64,000 nucleotides of DNA from Mariniblastus sp. (GCA_011523945.1 WTFU01000127.1:1-64000), one strand, 5' to 3'; shown: positions 8,091-17,578, counted from the stretch's first letter. Made by a program: numbers and translations. The notes: a model not told the origin generated them from the sequence alone.

Positions 8091-9416
8091 CTACCTGACG
8101 CGACATTTGAACCGAACCAGTCCACCTTGTTGAGGGGCGAGTGATTCAGATAATTTCCAACGAAGCATTAAAGAACCACCGTCATTTTCCTCCTGGGAGA
8201 ATTCGGAATCTACGGTAGAGGATGCTGAGCCGTCGATGTATTCGAGTCGGCGAGTCAGGTTGTCAATGATGGTTACGTCTGCGAGGTCACGGGCGCTGAG
8301 ATTGTCAAAGCGAATCGTGAATTCAACGATATCTCCGGTGCGGGCTGCGATCTTCGAAGCCACTTTGGTGACTCGAAGAATGTCGGACCCTTCTTTCGTT
8401 TCAACATGCACAAACTGTTGAGCTGATTTTACTTTTTCAATTGCGACCGGAGCAGTATTGCTGACTGCAATCTGAAGTCCCAGATTATCTTGCCAAACAG
8501 TAGCGGATTGGATTCCAAGATCTAATCGCGCTGATTCACTGTTAGAGTGTTTTCCGAGGCGTATCAGGGAGAGGTTCTCGTAAGCTTTAAAGGAGTTTCG
8601 GGCACCTAGTAAATGAATGACATTGTCAGCCAATACGCCACGGGTGCGGTCGACAAACTCGCTGGCTCGCTTTGAGTTTTCGAACTGATCCAGCGCGACA
8701 TGCTGATTGGATGTCGCGGTTTCGTTATTGCCATTGGCCATGGCTATCGGGGTTTTTTCTTCGATTGATCCGATTGGTTGACGGAGCCGTGCATTGAAGA
8801 CACCGTCGAGACGACGGACGGCACCAAATCGCGGCGCGTAGATCGCAACACGGTTGCTTGGCGCTACCAGACGACGACCATCAACAGTTTCGAAATGTCC
8901 TACGGTATCTTCGGTTTCAAGCCCTTGGAGCACTAAATTATCACCGACCGTTACCTTCACGCCACGATCACTGCCGTCAAATACATACTCATCCCGGTTG
9001 GCTTTTGGGTTCCAGCCTTTAAAGTCCGGACTGGCGAATTTGGAGGTCTCTTGGATGGGCTTGTTTCCCCGATAGACCATTCCATATCCAATCGGTTTTG
9101 GATATGAGCGGTTCAGGGCAGGGGGGATTTCATTTTCCGCGCCAGCAAGCGTTGCTGAGTTATTGGTTTCCGATTTGGTTTCTGCTGAGATCCGAGTGGC
9201 GCCCGGTACAACCGCATCGGAGGTAATCATTTTCAACGGGAGCTTGTCTTCGGCTCTTGGTTCGACGGAGGTGTTCAATTTCTCGGGAAGTGAAGCTCGT
9301 TTGAGCAGTCGACCGAAACCGTCCTGAGCTTGCGATTCAGCCCCGCCGAAAACTAAACTTCCAATGACTGTAATGCCGGCGAGCAAGCCGGAGAAGTGTT
9401 TCTGTTTACGTGTCAT
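8091..9416 (-). CDS. Exported DUF11-domain surface protein
   Basis: A 441-residue exported protein with an N-terminal signal peptide (hydrophobic stretch 'LLAGITVIGSLVFGG', then 'AESQAQ'). The C-terminal ~100 residues match a DUF11/conserved-repeat Ig-like fold: 'AARTGDIVEFTIRFDN', 'DVTIIDNL' and 'YIDGSA' are the typical strand signatures. The central region, with 'RLVAPSNRVAIYAPRFGAVRR', is shared in planctomycete surface proteins in my reading, but has no known function. It follows the 237-residue exported protein by 81 bp on the same strand and probably shares its transcript. A structural or adhesive cell-surface role is an inference. Confidence 0.75.
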   Translation of the reverse strand: MTRKQKHFSGLLAGITVIGSLVFGGAESQAQDGFGRLLKRASLPEKLNTSVEPRAEDKLPLKMITSDAVVPGATRISAETKSETNNSATLAGAENEIPPALNRSYPKPIGYGMVYRGNKPIQETSKFASPDFKGWNPKANRDEYVFDGSDRGVKVTVGDNLVLQGLETEDTVGHFETVDGRRLVAPSNRVAIYAPRFGAVRRLDGVFNARLRQPIGSIEEKTPIAMANGNNETATSNQHVALDQFENSKRASEFVDRTRGVLADNVIHLLGARNSFKAYENLSLIRLGKHSNSESARLDLGIQSATVWQDNLGLQIAVSNTAPVAIEKVKSAQQFVHVETKEGSDILRVTKVASKIAARTGDIVEFTIRFDNLSARDLADVTIIDNLTRRLEYIDGSASSTVDSEFSQEENDGGSLMLRWKLSESLAPQQGGLVRFKCRVR

Positions 9417-9497
9417 TACTTGTTCCGAATTGAGTGTCGATTGTGGTTGGGCTGATTGGTGAAAAATACGGTTCCACCACGTTCGAAGGCCCTTGTC

Positions 9498-10211
9498 TTA
9501 TTTCGCAGGATCCGGGGTTGGGTCGGGAAGTTGCGTTGCTTCGGGAGCGTTAAAATTAAATAGGTTCACTTCGTCAGTCGCCAGAGGAATGCGAGATCCA
9601 ATTCTCAGGATTGCCATTGGACGGCCCAGTCGTTCCGCTTCACGTAACGGGTCTCGAGCACCACCAATATCGATCGACGGTTGTTGATCGGCCATATGTC
9701 GTTGAGGTAACGCGGTCTCGGGATTCTCAAGATAGATGACCTTGGTCACGAGGCTGCCACGCATGGCATCGACGACATCTTCTTGCGTTAATACGACTTC
9801 GACTGGGAATTCGTTCTCGAGGCCCTGGGGCGGATTAAGTCGATTTAGAAGTTCGATGGAAGGATAAAGTGCTTGTCCTTCATAGCGGGGAACATTGGTC
9901 AATTTGAATCGGTAGACAGGACCGATTTGCATCGCTAATGAAGCTTTTGATGCATTTGTTTGAATGAAGCTATTGCCAGTACCCACTTCGATATTTGTTC
10001 CTTCAGGAGTAATTAATCGAACCGGCTGTACGTGCCCGCGTAGAGCGGGGTTTCCAAGACGATAATGATCAGCGGCAGCACCGGGAACCATATTACCATC
10101 GATTAAGTGGTGGCGATTGCGCTGTTGCGCGGAAGCTGATGCCGCGTTCATCACAAGCGTTGAGATGACAGCCAGCAGGATAAGGTTGTTTGCTAGGGAA
10201 TGCTTCATCAT
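9498..10211 (-). CDS. Exported protein, paralogue of the upstream 372-residue protein
   Basis: A 237-residue secreted protein of unknown function. It has a signal peptide (residues 1-28, ending 'SASAQQ'). The core from about residue 95 to 215 aligns with its upstream neighbour: both have a strand 'FrLk.T(n/d)', then 'lYP(s/t)le', 'LTQED', 'VTKVIY', and a final 'DP..EA.R.G..(M/L)AI(L/V)R(I/M)G'. The two therefore arose by tandem duplication or are paired subunits. The C-terminus is short and Pro/Asp-rich. The gene lies downstream of a strong terminator, so its transcription may depend on read-through or on a promoter in the 97 bp between that terminator and its start. Confidence 0.7.
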   Translation of the reverse strand: MMKHSLANNLILLAVISTLVMNAASASAQQRNRHHLIDGNMVPGAAADHYRLGNPALRGHVQPVRLITPEGTNIEVGTGNSFIQTNASKASLAMQIGPVYRFKLTNVPRYEGQALYPSIELLNRLNPPQGLENEFPVEVVLTQEDVVDAMRGSLVTKVIYLENPETALPQRHMADQQPSIDIGGARDPLREAERLGRPMAILRIGSRIPLATDEVNLFNFNAPEATQLPDPTPDPAK

Positions 10212-10308
10212 TTTACTCGTTAACTTTCGACATCAGGTTTTGACCTTTTGCGAATTTTAGATCGGACCGGTCGTCCTTCGTTGTTCCTGCCACTTCGAAT
10301 TGAAGTGC

Positions 10309-10347
10309 AAAAAACGAGCCGCGATGACTTTCGCCATCGCGGCTCGT
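10309..10347 (-). terminator. Rho-independent terminator after the 372-residue exported protein
   Basis: A perfect 13-bp inverted repeat, with arms at 10314-10326 and 10335-10347, encloses an 8-base loop. On the minus strand the stem is followed at once by six T residues (10309-10314). It begins 18 bp after the stop codon of the 372-residue protein and lies between two related genes, so it may act as a partial terminator that sets their relative expression. Confidence 0.9.
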
Positions 10348-10364
10348 GAGATTTCTAAAGAGCA

Positions 10365-11483
10365 CTAGCGACGGAATCGATTTCCTAGTTGCCCGGGAGG
10401 GCAGTCTGGAGGAAGAACTCCACGAACCATGTCGGCTGGTGGCTGAGTGTTCATTCTCGATGGTCGAATCGTTCTTTCGTCAATCAACACTTTGTTGACT
10501 GGTGATGGATAGCTAAGTCCTGGTCGCTGACGCATGTGAACATCCACTTGCTTCGTCGGCGTTGGGATTTGCATTGCCGTGTGGTTGTACATTTCGTACT
10601 GCTGCAATCCTGCTGGTCCACCGAGTGGAACATGAGGAGGGCCGGGAAGACCGATGTTGGTTCCGGTCATTGGCATTCCGTAATTCGGGCCTGTGACTCC
10701 GGAGATGTAATTGGAAACTCCGCCACCCATCATCGCTGGGCCACCCGCTGCAACCGCAGGATCGGAACCAGGTACTTCAAGGTCTTTGTTACCCATTCTT
10801 ACGATTGCAAGAATTGATCCGCGACGATCTGCTTCGGTGATCGGATCGACACCGGGATCCAGGCGAGTGCTGACAATAGTGTCAACGCCAGCTAGTGCTA
10901 ACTCTTGGAATTCCGGATCGGGAACGTAGATAACTTTGGTGACAAAGTTAGCGGCTGCAACTTGATCGAAATCTTCTTGAGTCAGTTGGATAGGAACGGC
11001 AGCATGCGAAAGGTAAGCAGCAGTTCGTGTGTTCGCTCGGCCAATCTCTAGAGTTGGATAGAGTTCCATTCCCGGTCGACCTTCAATGTCAGTTACCTTC
11101 AAACGGAATATTCCGCCTTGAGCAAAGTTCTGTCGGCCAGGTACGACCAAAGGTGTTGAGTCATACATTCCAACGGCAGAAACGTCCCAAGAGATTTTCA
11201 TCATTTTGGGCTGATCAAATAGGACCTGTACATTTTGGGTTGTGGCCGCTCCAAAAGATCCATAGCTTGCGTTCTGCATTGGACCGCTTCGCATCGATCG
11301 GTTGAGAACACCTGGTCCCGGTCCGCCGACGCCTGGGCCTGGCTCCATAAGCATTTGAGCCGGAGGCAAATTGTGCCCTACCGGAATTCCAGTGCGGGCA
11401 CCTGGCACTTGGTATGCGAGCGCCGAAGTAGTCAAAGTGGCTAACGCCAGCATTGTGATGCCCGTTACATAACGTGCGTACAT
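10365..11483 (-). CDS. Exported Gly/Pro/Met-rich protein, paralogue of the next gene
   Basis: A 372-residue exported protein with a clear signal peptide (MYARYVTG to 'SALAYQ'). The middle, about residues 120-250, is homologous to the 237-residue protein downstream (see the shared 'LTQED', 'VTKVIY' and 'DP.TEADRRG' elements). It is flanked by low-complexity stretches rich in Gly, Pro, Met, Asn and Tyr (for example 'GPGVGGPGPG' near residue 55, and residues 250-310). Such flexible tails are common in extracellular or wall-associated proteins. A strong ribosome-binding site (AAGGGGGG) precedes the ATG by about seven bases, suggesting high expression. It ends in its own hairpin terminator. No function is known to me. 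Confidence 0.72.
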   Translation of the reverse strand: MYARYVTGITMLALATLTTSALAYQVPGARTGIPVGHNLPPAQMLMEPGPGVGGPGPGVLNRSMRSGPMQNASYGSFGAATTQNVQVLFDQPKMMKISWDVSAVGMYDSTPLVVPGRQNFAQGGIFRLKVTDIEGRPGMELYPTLEIGRANTRTAAYLSHAAVPIQLTQEDFDQVAAANFVTKVIYVPDPEFQELALAGVDTIVSTRLDPGVDPITEADRRGSILAIVRMGNKDLEVPGSDPAVAAGGPAMMGGGVSNYISGVTGPNYGMPMTGTNIGLPGPPHVPLGGPAGLQQYEMYNHTAMQIPTPTKQVDVHMRQRPGLSYPSPVNKVLIDERTIRPSRMNTQPPADMVRGVLPPDCPPGQLGNRFRR

Positions 11484-11745
11484 CAGATTCCCCCCTTAAA
11501 GGTTTTTTGCCGAAACTGCTCGGCTTGTCGACTTTGCTCGGGCCTCATGGCACGTGCAATCAAAAGTCTGGGTTGTAAAAGTGTTTCTTTTTTGCTGTTT
11601 CAACAGCAAACTGCCGTAGACCATTTGGTCCGCCCCTCCTAAGATGCTCGCCCAATAGGCACGCAATCCTGCGCGGGTTGGCTACGTAGTTGTTAGTTCG
11701 GCCCGTCACAACACAATTCTTTGGAAAAATCCGCATATCCGATTC

Positions 11746-12957
11746 ATGAAGCAAGAATTACCCCTTGCCGTCGCTTTGCTAGCAGCCGGAAGTCTTTTGT
11801 GGCTTACCCAGTTGGCCGAACCCGCAGACTCTAACAAGGCTGTTTTGGATGCAAGTGTGTCAAAAAGTGATTCAGTTATCGGAGAAGAATTAGAAATTCT
11901 TCGGCTACCCCGACCGGTCGATCCAAAAATCCCATTACCGATACGGGGCTACCACGAACGTGCCGCCTTGGAGGAGGTAACCAATCCAGAGGGCTCGATC
12001 AAATCGGCGATTGGTCTGACAACCTACGAAGAAGAGATCCCATCGACCATTTGGAAGGCGGAAACCTCGTCTGTCTCTGGGAAAAGAAGTGCGATCAAGA
12101 AAAACTGGTCTGATAGCAATCCAAGCCCACAGCGTTTTTTACTGGATGTTTCCGATTCGCTTGCTAATTCGATGCCGTTTGAGGTGGATATTTCAATGAG
12201 CGGCTCGATTTTTGAGCAGCATGTGGAAGCCGAGGGAAAGTACTATCAAATGGGGCAGGGGACTCAAAAATCGAGTTTAGTCTTGGAGTTTGGGGGCAAA
12301 TCCAATCCAGTTTTGATTCACCAATTGTGTGATGGCAACATTGTTTTCAAATTACAGAAATTTTCCAACGGCGGATTAGTTGATCGAAAGGACACGCTTG
12401 AATTCGTAAATTTGGATGAGTTAAGAGAAAGTGTGGCTGGCACGACGAGTGCCTTGGTGCCTGCGGGGTGGGTTGCCTCTGGAGGGATCGCTTGCACCAT
12501 CCGTCATTTGTCCTCGGCTTTCGATTTCGAACAGAAAAAGCAGCAGTCAAACGGTGACGTATTGCTTTGGGGAGTATTGAATGCAAAGACAGTCGCAAGG
12601 TTAACCGGAGAGACGGGTTTGACAGAGCAACCCGCCTGGGAGGCATTGCCGCCGCATTTCCCACATGCTGTTGAACTGGTCTTGAGTGTGGATTCGACAT
12701 TTTCATTTGTTCCAAAACGAATGAGCTTTTCAAGATTTCCCAATCGATATCGTCAGTCGGAGAGCAGGGGATTGATAAATATTGAATTCTCAAAATTCCA
12801 TGTGCTCGCCAATATTTCTGATGAGTCGTTTAGAGCGAAGTACATTGATGTTGAAAAAGTAGATGTAACAGAAGACTATATAGCTCGATTAAAAGAAATT
12901 GGTTTTTCGAGTGAGTCTCAGTCTGCTGAAAAAAGCACTGAGACGATCGAGAGATAA
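11746..12957 (+). CDS. Exported protein of unknown function
   Basis: A 403-residue protein with an N-terminal hydrophobic segment ([16 protein letters not shown]) that acts as a signal peptide or anchor. The remainder alternates beta-strand-like stretches: '[38 protein letters not shown]' in pieces, then '[15 protein letters not shown]', and a late '[19 protein letters not shown]'. This arrangement recalls LolA/LolB-like lipoprotein-carrier folds or DUF proteins that measure outer-membrane lipids, but I can claim no homology. It sits 11 bp before dtd, so the two are probably co-transcribed; that pairing looks accidental rather than functional. No ribosome-binding site is evident. Confidence 0.62.
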   Translation: MKQELPLAVALLAAGSLLWLTQLAEPADSNKAVLDASVSKSDSVIGEELEILRLPRPVDPKIPLPIRGYHERAALEEVTNPEGSIKSAIGLTTYEEEIPSTIWKAETSSVSGKRSAIKKNWSDSNPSPQRFLLDVSDSLANSMPFEVDISMSGSIFEQHVEAEGKYYQMGQGTQKSSLVLEFGGKSNPVLIHQLCDGNIVFKLQKFSNGGLVDRKDTLEFVNLDELRESVAGTTSALVPAGWVASGGIACTIRHLSSAFDFEQKKQQSNGDVLLWGVLNAKTVARLTGETGLTEQPAWEALPPHFPHAVELVLSVDSTFSFVPKRMSFSRFPNRYRQSESRGLINIEFSKFHVLANISDESFRAKYIDVEKVDVTEDYIARLKEIGFSSESQSAEKSTETIER

Positions 12958-12968
12958 AGGGTGCATCC

Positions 12969-13418
12969 ATGCGGGCGGTTGTACAACGCGTAACTCGGGC
13001 TTCCGTTGCTGTTGAGGATGAAACGGTGGGCCAGATCCAACGTGGTCTACTTGTTTTTCTCGGAGTAGAGGCCGGCGATGAAAAAGCTGACTTGGATTAT
13101 CTGGTCGGAAAAATTACCGGCTTAAGGATTTTTGAAGATAGTGACGGAAAGATGAATCTTTCCGTGTTGGATATTCAGGGCTCTCTGCTCGTTATTAGTC
13201 AGTTCACACTTCTTGGTGATGTGAAAAAAGGTAAGCGGCCCAGTTTCGTGCGCGCGGCAAAGCCAGAGTTGGCTCGACGTTTGTATCAAGAATTCATCGA
13301 GTCCTGTCGTGGAATCAATGTGCCAGTACAGACTGGGATCTTTCAAGCTGACATGGCTGTAGAACTTGTCAATGATGGTCCTGTTACGATTCTTCTTGAT
13401 AGTCGAAAACAGTTCTAA
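12969..13418 (+). CDS. dtd: D-aminoacyl-tRNA deacylase
   Basis: Dtd hydrolyses D-amino acids wrongly attached to tRNA, and also glycine from tRNA-Ala, a proofreading role in translation. The protein has 149 residues, the usual length. The signature 'SQFT' lies at 77-80 (active-site Gln78, Thr80), and the cross-subunit Gly-Pro motif that excludes L-amino acids is in 'NDGPVT' at 135-140. The N-terminus '[15 protein letters not shown]' is classic for the family. It follows the exported-protein gene by 11 bp on the same strand. Confidence 0.96.
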   Translation: MRAVVQRVTRASVAVEDETVGQIQRGLLVFLGVEAGDEKADLDYLVGKITGLRIFEDSDGKMNLSVLDIQGSLLVISQFTLLGDVKKGKRPSFVRAAKPELARRLYQEFIESCRGINVPVQTGIFQADMAVELVNDGPVTILLDSRKQF

Positions 13419-13470
13419 ACCGATTAGATGAACTAGCCATAAGAGCTAGTCTGAATTTCTTGACAATGTC

Positions 13471-14202
13471 CTATCGATGTAGTGTCTGACCGTGGTCATG
13501 TAAAAAGAGATTGCGAATCCACTGGGCGGTTGTGGTGGGCGATTCAATGGGCGGTTCGCAAATGCAATCCATTACATAATTATCACTCGCGACGATACCG
13601 ATCAAAATTGCCAACTTGAGATATGTAGTAACGTTATGCCAAGTGGAATTTCCCCAGAACTTCATCGCGGTGCCAAAACTCTTCTTTTTCTTGGGAAGCT
13701 TGCCTTCCCAGTTAACCGCATAAATTTCATCGAGCACAAGATGGCAAATGAAGCCAAGCACAACGGCCCATGATTTGAAGATACGGATTTCGAGGTCGTT
13801 GGAAAGACAGATCATAAAGGTAACCAGGCCAGCGATGATCGCGGCGGGAATGCTATGCCACATGCCGCGATGTTTCGTGAACCGACGGAATAGGCCTCCG
13901 ATACCAAACCGAATCAAAACGTACATCACGCCAGCGACAAAAATCATATGTTCCGTTGTCATGCCAATCGCTTCAAAACGAGGCAGCATCATCATGGGGA
14001 TGATGACTGAGACAAATGAAAGCATTTCGCGTTGTGGCTTTCCGGAATTACTGTCGAGATCGGGCAACATTCCGGCGACGCTACATAAGCTTCCCGCAAT
14101 CATGCAGTGAGCCAGCGGTACCTCAAAGCCAAAGTACCCAACGCCCCCATAGACAAATCCGAGGACGGTGCTGGTCGTAATGTGAGTTTTGAAATCAGCC
14201 AT
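13471..14202 (-). CDS. YdjM-like membrane-bound metal-dependent hydrolase (DUF457 type)
   Basis: A 243-residue multi-pass membrane protein. It has the YdjM/DUF457 pattern: an early 'THITTSTVLG' segment, 'GMLPDLDS' with acidic ligands around residue 48-50, and 'KHRGMWHS' with His111 and His116, plus several hydrophobic helices. The family is annotated as metal-dependent, LexA-regulated in Escherichia coli, and of unknown substrate. I place the start at ATG 14202 (MADFKTH) because the family begins close to this motif; an in-frame extension to 14349 has no resemblance to it. Alone on its strand. Confidence 0.72.
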   Translation of the reverse strand: MADFKTHITTSTVLGFVYGGVGYFGFEVPLAHCMIAGSLCSVAGMLPDLDSNSGKPQREMLSFVSVIIPMMMLPRFEAIGMTTEHMIFVAGVMYVLIRFGIGGLFRRFTKHRGMWHSIPAAIIAGLVTFMICLSNDLEIRIFKSWAVVLGFICHLVLDEIYAVNWEGKLPKKKKSFGTAMKFWGNSTWHNVTTYLKLAILIGIVASDNYVMDCICEPPIESPTTTAQWIRNLFLHDHGQTLHR

Positions 14203-14604
14203 GAATTCGAGCGATAAACGGTTGATTGGAATGAACCAAAAATTGGCGGCTCTAGTCCAGAGAACGTCGAGCGTTGTGGAAGAAGACAATAGAGAACTGT
14301 CACCCGTCGACCAACGTGGATTCGTGAATCTTGCCATCGCTAGCAGCATTAACAGGCAAGGAATTAAATTTGGTCAATTGTTGGGGCGTAAGCCAATGTT
14401 GAGCCTATCTGTATTGAGGTAAACCGAAAATTTATCTCTAATCCCATCAGTTTTTCTACGGATGGAAAGCTTAAAAAAATCCGAAAGCGAGCTGGTGATT
14501 CTGAACGTGATCACGTCTCTGAATTCACCTAAGATAGCGTGTGGGCAGCGTGAGGTTGTTGCGAATGGTGAAGCAGCAACGTCAAATTTGTACAAGGAGA
14601 GATT
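14203..14604. other. Divergent intergenic region (402 bp)
   Basis: This stretch separates the YdjM-like gene (minus) from the CvpA-like gene (plus) and must hold both promoters. It has no convincing coding potential, tRNA or hairpin terminator that I can see. If the YdjM-like gene uses the upstream in-frame start at 14349, the region shrinks to about 255 bp. An AAGGAGA ribosome-binding site for the plus-strand gene is at 14594-14600. Confidence 0.5.
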
Positions 14605-15468
14605 GTGGGGATTTACGATATTGCAATGCTTGTAATTTTTCTCGGAGCCATTGTTTTCGGCTACTGGAAAGGATTGGCTTGGCAAATTGCATCGCTTGCT
14701 GCCCTGGTGGTGAGTTACATTGTCGCGGTAAATTTTAGAGACCAGATGGCAACACTTTTGAAGGTGGATGAGCCATGGAATAAAATAGGTGCGATGCTGA
14801 TACTTTTTCTTGGCACATCCCTTTTGATTTGGGCGATTTATTCATCGGTTTCTAAATCATTAAAAAAGAATGAGCTGAAAGGTTTTGATCGACAGGCAGG
14901 AGCAATTCTCGGCGCTCTCAAGGGAGGTTTGCTGTGCATGGTAGTGACCATGTTCGCGGTTTCGTTTCTTGGTGAGGACGTCCATGAGAAGATTGATCAT
15001 TCGAAATTTGGGCCTTATATCGAAAAAGGAATTTGGCAGGTTTCGGATTTTGTGCCGGACGAATTAGCGCGTTTTGTTAATCCTCATATTGAGAATTACA
15101 AAGATGCAGTTGGCCACCACGAACCTGCTGTTGATACCAGCGGATTTTTTGGAAGCTCACTGGGAACGACCTATCCAGTCGAACAACCCAATGGCGAAGA
15201 AGTCAAACAGTTCCAGTCCAGCGGTTTTACCGGTCGTTGGAAAAAACCCTCGACCGATACCTCGGAGATGATTCATATTCAGCCATTTCGGGGAACTTTT
15301 CAAAAGAAGTTTACACAGCCGCAGGCTCCAGCTACGAAGGGGGTCGACTGGTCGAATGTAGATATTTCGGAGGCGTCCAAACAAACGCTCGAAAATATTG
15401 GGAAGCAGGCTCTAGAAGCGACCAATGAGGCGGCGGAGAATTTGTTTGAAAACGTCTACAAGCGTTAA
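14605..15468 (+). CDS. CvpA family membrane protein
   Basis: A 287-residue protein whose first ~150 residues are CvpA-like: it begins 'GIYDIAMLVIF', then shows 'GYWKGLAWQI', a run of four hydrophobic helices, and 'GFDRQAGAILGALKGGLL', the most conserved CvpA motif. CvpA proteins affect colicin V production, purine operon function, biofilm and membrane stress; the biochemical role is unknown. The C-terminal half is soluble, charged and variable, and ends in an amphipathic helix (EASKQTLENIGKQALEAT). The start is GTG at 14605, with AAGGAGA four bases upstream. Confidence 0.8.
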   Translation: MGIYDIAMLVIFLGAIVFGYWKGLAWQIASLAALVVSYIVAVNFRDQMATLLKVDEPWNKIGAMLILFLGTSLLIWAIYSSVSKSLKKNELKGFDRQAGAILGALKGGLLCMVVTMFAVSFLGEDVHEKIDHSKFGPYIEKGIWQVSDFVPDELARFVNPHIENYKDAVGHHEPAVDTSGFFGSSLGTTYPVEQPNGEEVKQFQSSGFTGRWKKPSTDTSEMIHIQPFRGTFQKKFTQPQAPATKGVDWSNVDISEASKQTLENIGKQALEATNEAAENLFENVYKR

Positions 15469-15711
15469 GCAATTCATAAATGCGTGCCCGTAGCAGCGAG
15501 ATAGTCCATGACCAAAGTTCTTGGCTAAGCCGGAGTTTGGAATCTAAATGGAATCTCGAGTAGGGAGTCGGGAGCGAATTTTAAAAAGGCGATATTTACG
15601 GGGAAAACGAGAGACCTAACCGAACATAAGAAACATTATCGGACGTTGGGGATTGGTCAAGATATCCACTGTTTCGTTGGTTTTTTGCATTTTCATTCAG
15701 GAGACTTAGCC

Positions 15712-16125
15712 ATGGATTCGCAATTAACAGACGCCCAGGTCGACCAGATTCGAAAAAAAATAGGCGATGGCCGAAAGCTCGATGCGTGTAAACTCTATCG
15801 CGGTTTCACAGGCAGCTCTCTAAGAGAAGCGAAGCAATTTGTTGATAATCTTTCGAGCGGCGATCCGAGCAGATCAGAGGCTGCAGAAGGCTCCGAAGAG
15901 GCGTTGGTTGAGCAAATTCTCGATCTCTTAGAAGCTGGTTGTAAACTGGATGCGGTGCGAATTTATAAAGATCACACCGGTAAGTCGATATTGGAATCAA
16001 AGACATTCATTGAGAGTCTGATTGACGAATTTGAGATTCTTGAGAAACCTAACAGTCAATCAGGTTGCGCGGGGTTAATCCTGATATTTGTGGTTTGGGG
16101 GTTTATTCTTCAATCTATGCTCTAA
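15712..16125 (+). CDS. Membrane-anchored protein with two L7/L12-like C-terminal domains
   Basis: A 137-residue protein with two copies of a ~35-residue helical unit, about residues 9-48 and 66-104. Each has the pattern 'lDA(C/V)(K/R)(L/I)Y(R/K).(F/H)TG.S(L/I)(R/L)E(A/S)K.F(V/I)', which closely resembles the C-terminal domain of ribosomal protein L7/L12 (the factor-binding stalk motif with TGLGLKEAK). A C-terminal hydrophobic helix (GLILIFVVWGFILQ) suggests a tail anchor. The start is ATG 15712, with CAGGAGA upstream; an ATG at 15646 would add 22 unlikely residues. Its function is unknown; binding of GTPase-type factors at a membrane would be speculation. Confidence 0.72.
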   Translation: MDSQLTDAQVDQIRKKIGDGRKLDACKLYRGFTGSSLREAKQFVDNLSSGDPSRSEAAEGSEEALVEQILDLLEAGCKLDAVRIYKDHTGKSILESKTFIESLIDEFEILEKPNSQSGCAGLILIFVVWGFILQSML

Positions 16126-16158
16126 GGGCTCTGCCAGAGAGTTTTTCCATTTTTGAAA

Positions 16159-16572
16159 TTATGGATTCTTTAAATAGCTCCATAAACTGGGCGGCGCTAA
16201 TTCAATCGAGTTGCCGGCGGGGTCGCGAAAGTAAATTGAAGTTCCGCGGGCTCCATTATCCCAGCAAACCTCCGATTCAATTTCGATACCGGCTTCGGCC
16301 AAGCGACTTCTCCATGTCTTTTGTTCGGCTTCAGTAATGACAAAAGCAATGTGGCCTTGTCCGTAGGTTCCATGGGATGGGACTTGCCTCCCCGCTACCG
16401 AGCTTTTGCTTGGATTGAAAACTAACAAATAGCTTTCTTTGATCTCAAAAACTAGCATCAGATCATTGTGGCTGAGCAAACGCAGTCCCATCACCTGAGT
16501 GTAAAAATCTTTGGCTTCGTCGAGATCATCGGCATAAATAACAGTCTCGAAAATTTTTGGCAAATTGAGCAT
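16159..16572 (-). CDS. VOC-family glyoxalase/bleomycin-resistance-like protein
   Basis: A 137-residue protein of the vicinal oxygen chelate superfamily. It begins with the paired beta-alpha-beta-beta-beta pattern ('FETVIYADDLDEAKDFYTQ') and has 'GHIAFVI' and the closing 'FRDPAGNSIELA', where the final glutamate is the usual metal ligand and the His in 'GHIAF' another. Such proteins include glyoxalases, dioxygenases and resistance proteins that bind drugs; the substrate cannot be inferred. Cytoplasmic, single gene, convergent with the L7/L12-like gene. Confidence 0.85.
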   Translation of the reverse strand: MLNLPKIFETVIYADDLDEAKDFYTQVMGLRLLSHNDLMLVFEIKESYLLVFNPSKSSVAGRQVPSHGTYGQGHIAFVITEAEQKTWRSRLAEAGIEIESEVCWDNGARGTSIYFRDPAGNSIELAPPSLWSYLKNP

Positions 16573-16774
16573 GGCAATACTTGAGCGTATTTAAATAAAA
16601 GCAGATCCGTTTTAATTCCCTCGATAAACAACCGTTGGTTGGAGGGGTGGCGATTGGTCGGCACAGAAATTTTCTACTGCCCCCCCTGCCCCAATTCAAT
16701 ATGTTCTTATTGCTAAAATTACGGTTGAGCAGGTGCAAATCGGTTAAGCAGAATTCCAAGCGGCAATAGACTGC

Positions 16775-17485
16775 CTAGCACTTGATCGTCTTGCGTTTTT
16801 TATAAACGCGTCCCATATTTTCCATCTTCGCGATGTAATCAATCGCAAGTGGGACTTTACAAGCCGTTTCGCCCATGTCGACCGATACTTTGCCAATTTT
16901 TTTGGCTGTCGATTTTGCTTTCGCGGCCAGCGGTTTAACATAACCGCCGACAGAAATTACAAAGCCATTCATGGTGTATTTCACGCGTTCACCACAATCG
17001 TGAATCGATGAAGCAATTTCCTCGAGTAGCAACTTGATTTCATCTAGATCTAATTCGGCGTCGGGTTTTGTTGCGACTATACCTGAGTACGTATTCCAGC
17101 CAGCAGCGGCTATGTGTTCTTTTTTAGATTTGATCCATTTCAAGGCAAGGGATTTTGCGTGAGGGCTTTCGTGGGCGACACCGGGTACCGAATACTCGGC
17201 AATCATATGCCATTCGGCAGCGCGGCACCAATCGTTCAGTTCTTTTTTAGACATGGCCTTGCCGTCGGCGACGATACCAGCCAAGTACATGGCATCGGTG
17301 TTGCCAGTCTCATAAAGTTCCATCGCCAGCGTCTGGTTGCCTTTGATTTGTTTCGCAATGACTTTCAGGTCGGCAATTTTAACTCCAAACATGTTGTCTG
17401 GGGCGCAGTGTCGGGCGAACGTTTTCCGAGTTTGGGCCGAACCCTTTTTTTTCAGTGCCGACATGACCTGTTTAACGGTTTTCAT
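16775..17485 (-). CDS. DNA alkylation repair protein, AlkD-like HEAT-repeat glycosylase
   Basis: A 236-residue all-helical protein resembling AlkD. It opens with 'VMSALKKKGSAQTRKTFARH', followed by 'MFGVKIADLKVIAKQIK', a typical AlkC/AlkD entry, and continues through HEAT-like helical pairs to a Lys/Arg-rich C-terminus. AlkD flips out and excises positively charged alkylated bases from DNA. I choose the ATG at 17485 (MKTVKQV) because a GGGAG ribosome-binding site lies about seven bases upstream; a start at 17497 is also in frame. I have not checked the catalytic aspartate, so a DNA-binding role without glycosylase activity remains possible. Confidence 0.78.
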   Translation of the reverse strand: MKTVKQVMSALKKKGSAQTRKTFARHCAPDNMFGVKIADLKVIAKQIKGNQTLAMELYETGNTDAMYLAGIVADGKAMSKKELNDWCRAAEWHMIAEYSVPGVAHESPHAKSLALKWIKSKKEHIAAAGWNTYSGIVATKPDAELDLDEIKLLLEEIASSIHDCGERVKYTMNGFVISVGGYVKPLAAKAKSTAKKIGKVSVDMGETACKVPLAIDYIAKMENMGRVYKKRKTIKC

Positions 17486-17578
17486 GGCTGCTCCCAAGAG
17501 TTTTGTTGCACAAGGCAGTTGCGTTCCGTTGGTGTGCGTTGAACGTCAATGGCTCACCCCGTTATTCAGGCTTGGCGA

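Noticed and set aside
13432..13450. Hairpin after dtd as a terminator
   Set aside because: Only a 6-bp stem (ACTAGC/GCTAGT) with no T-run after it.
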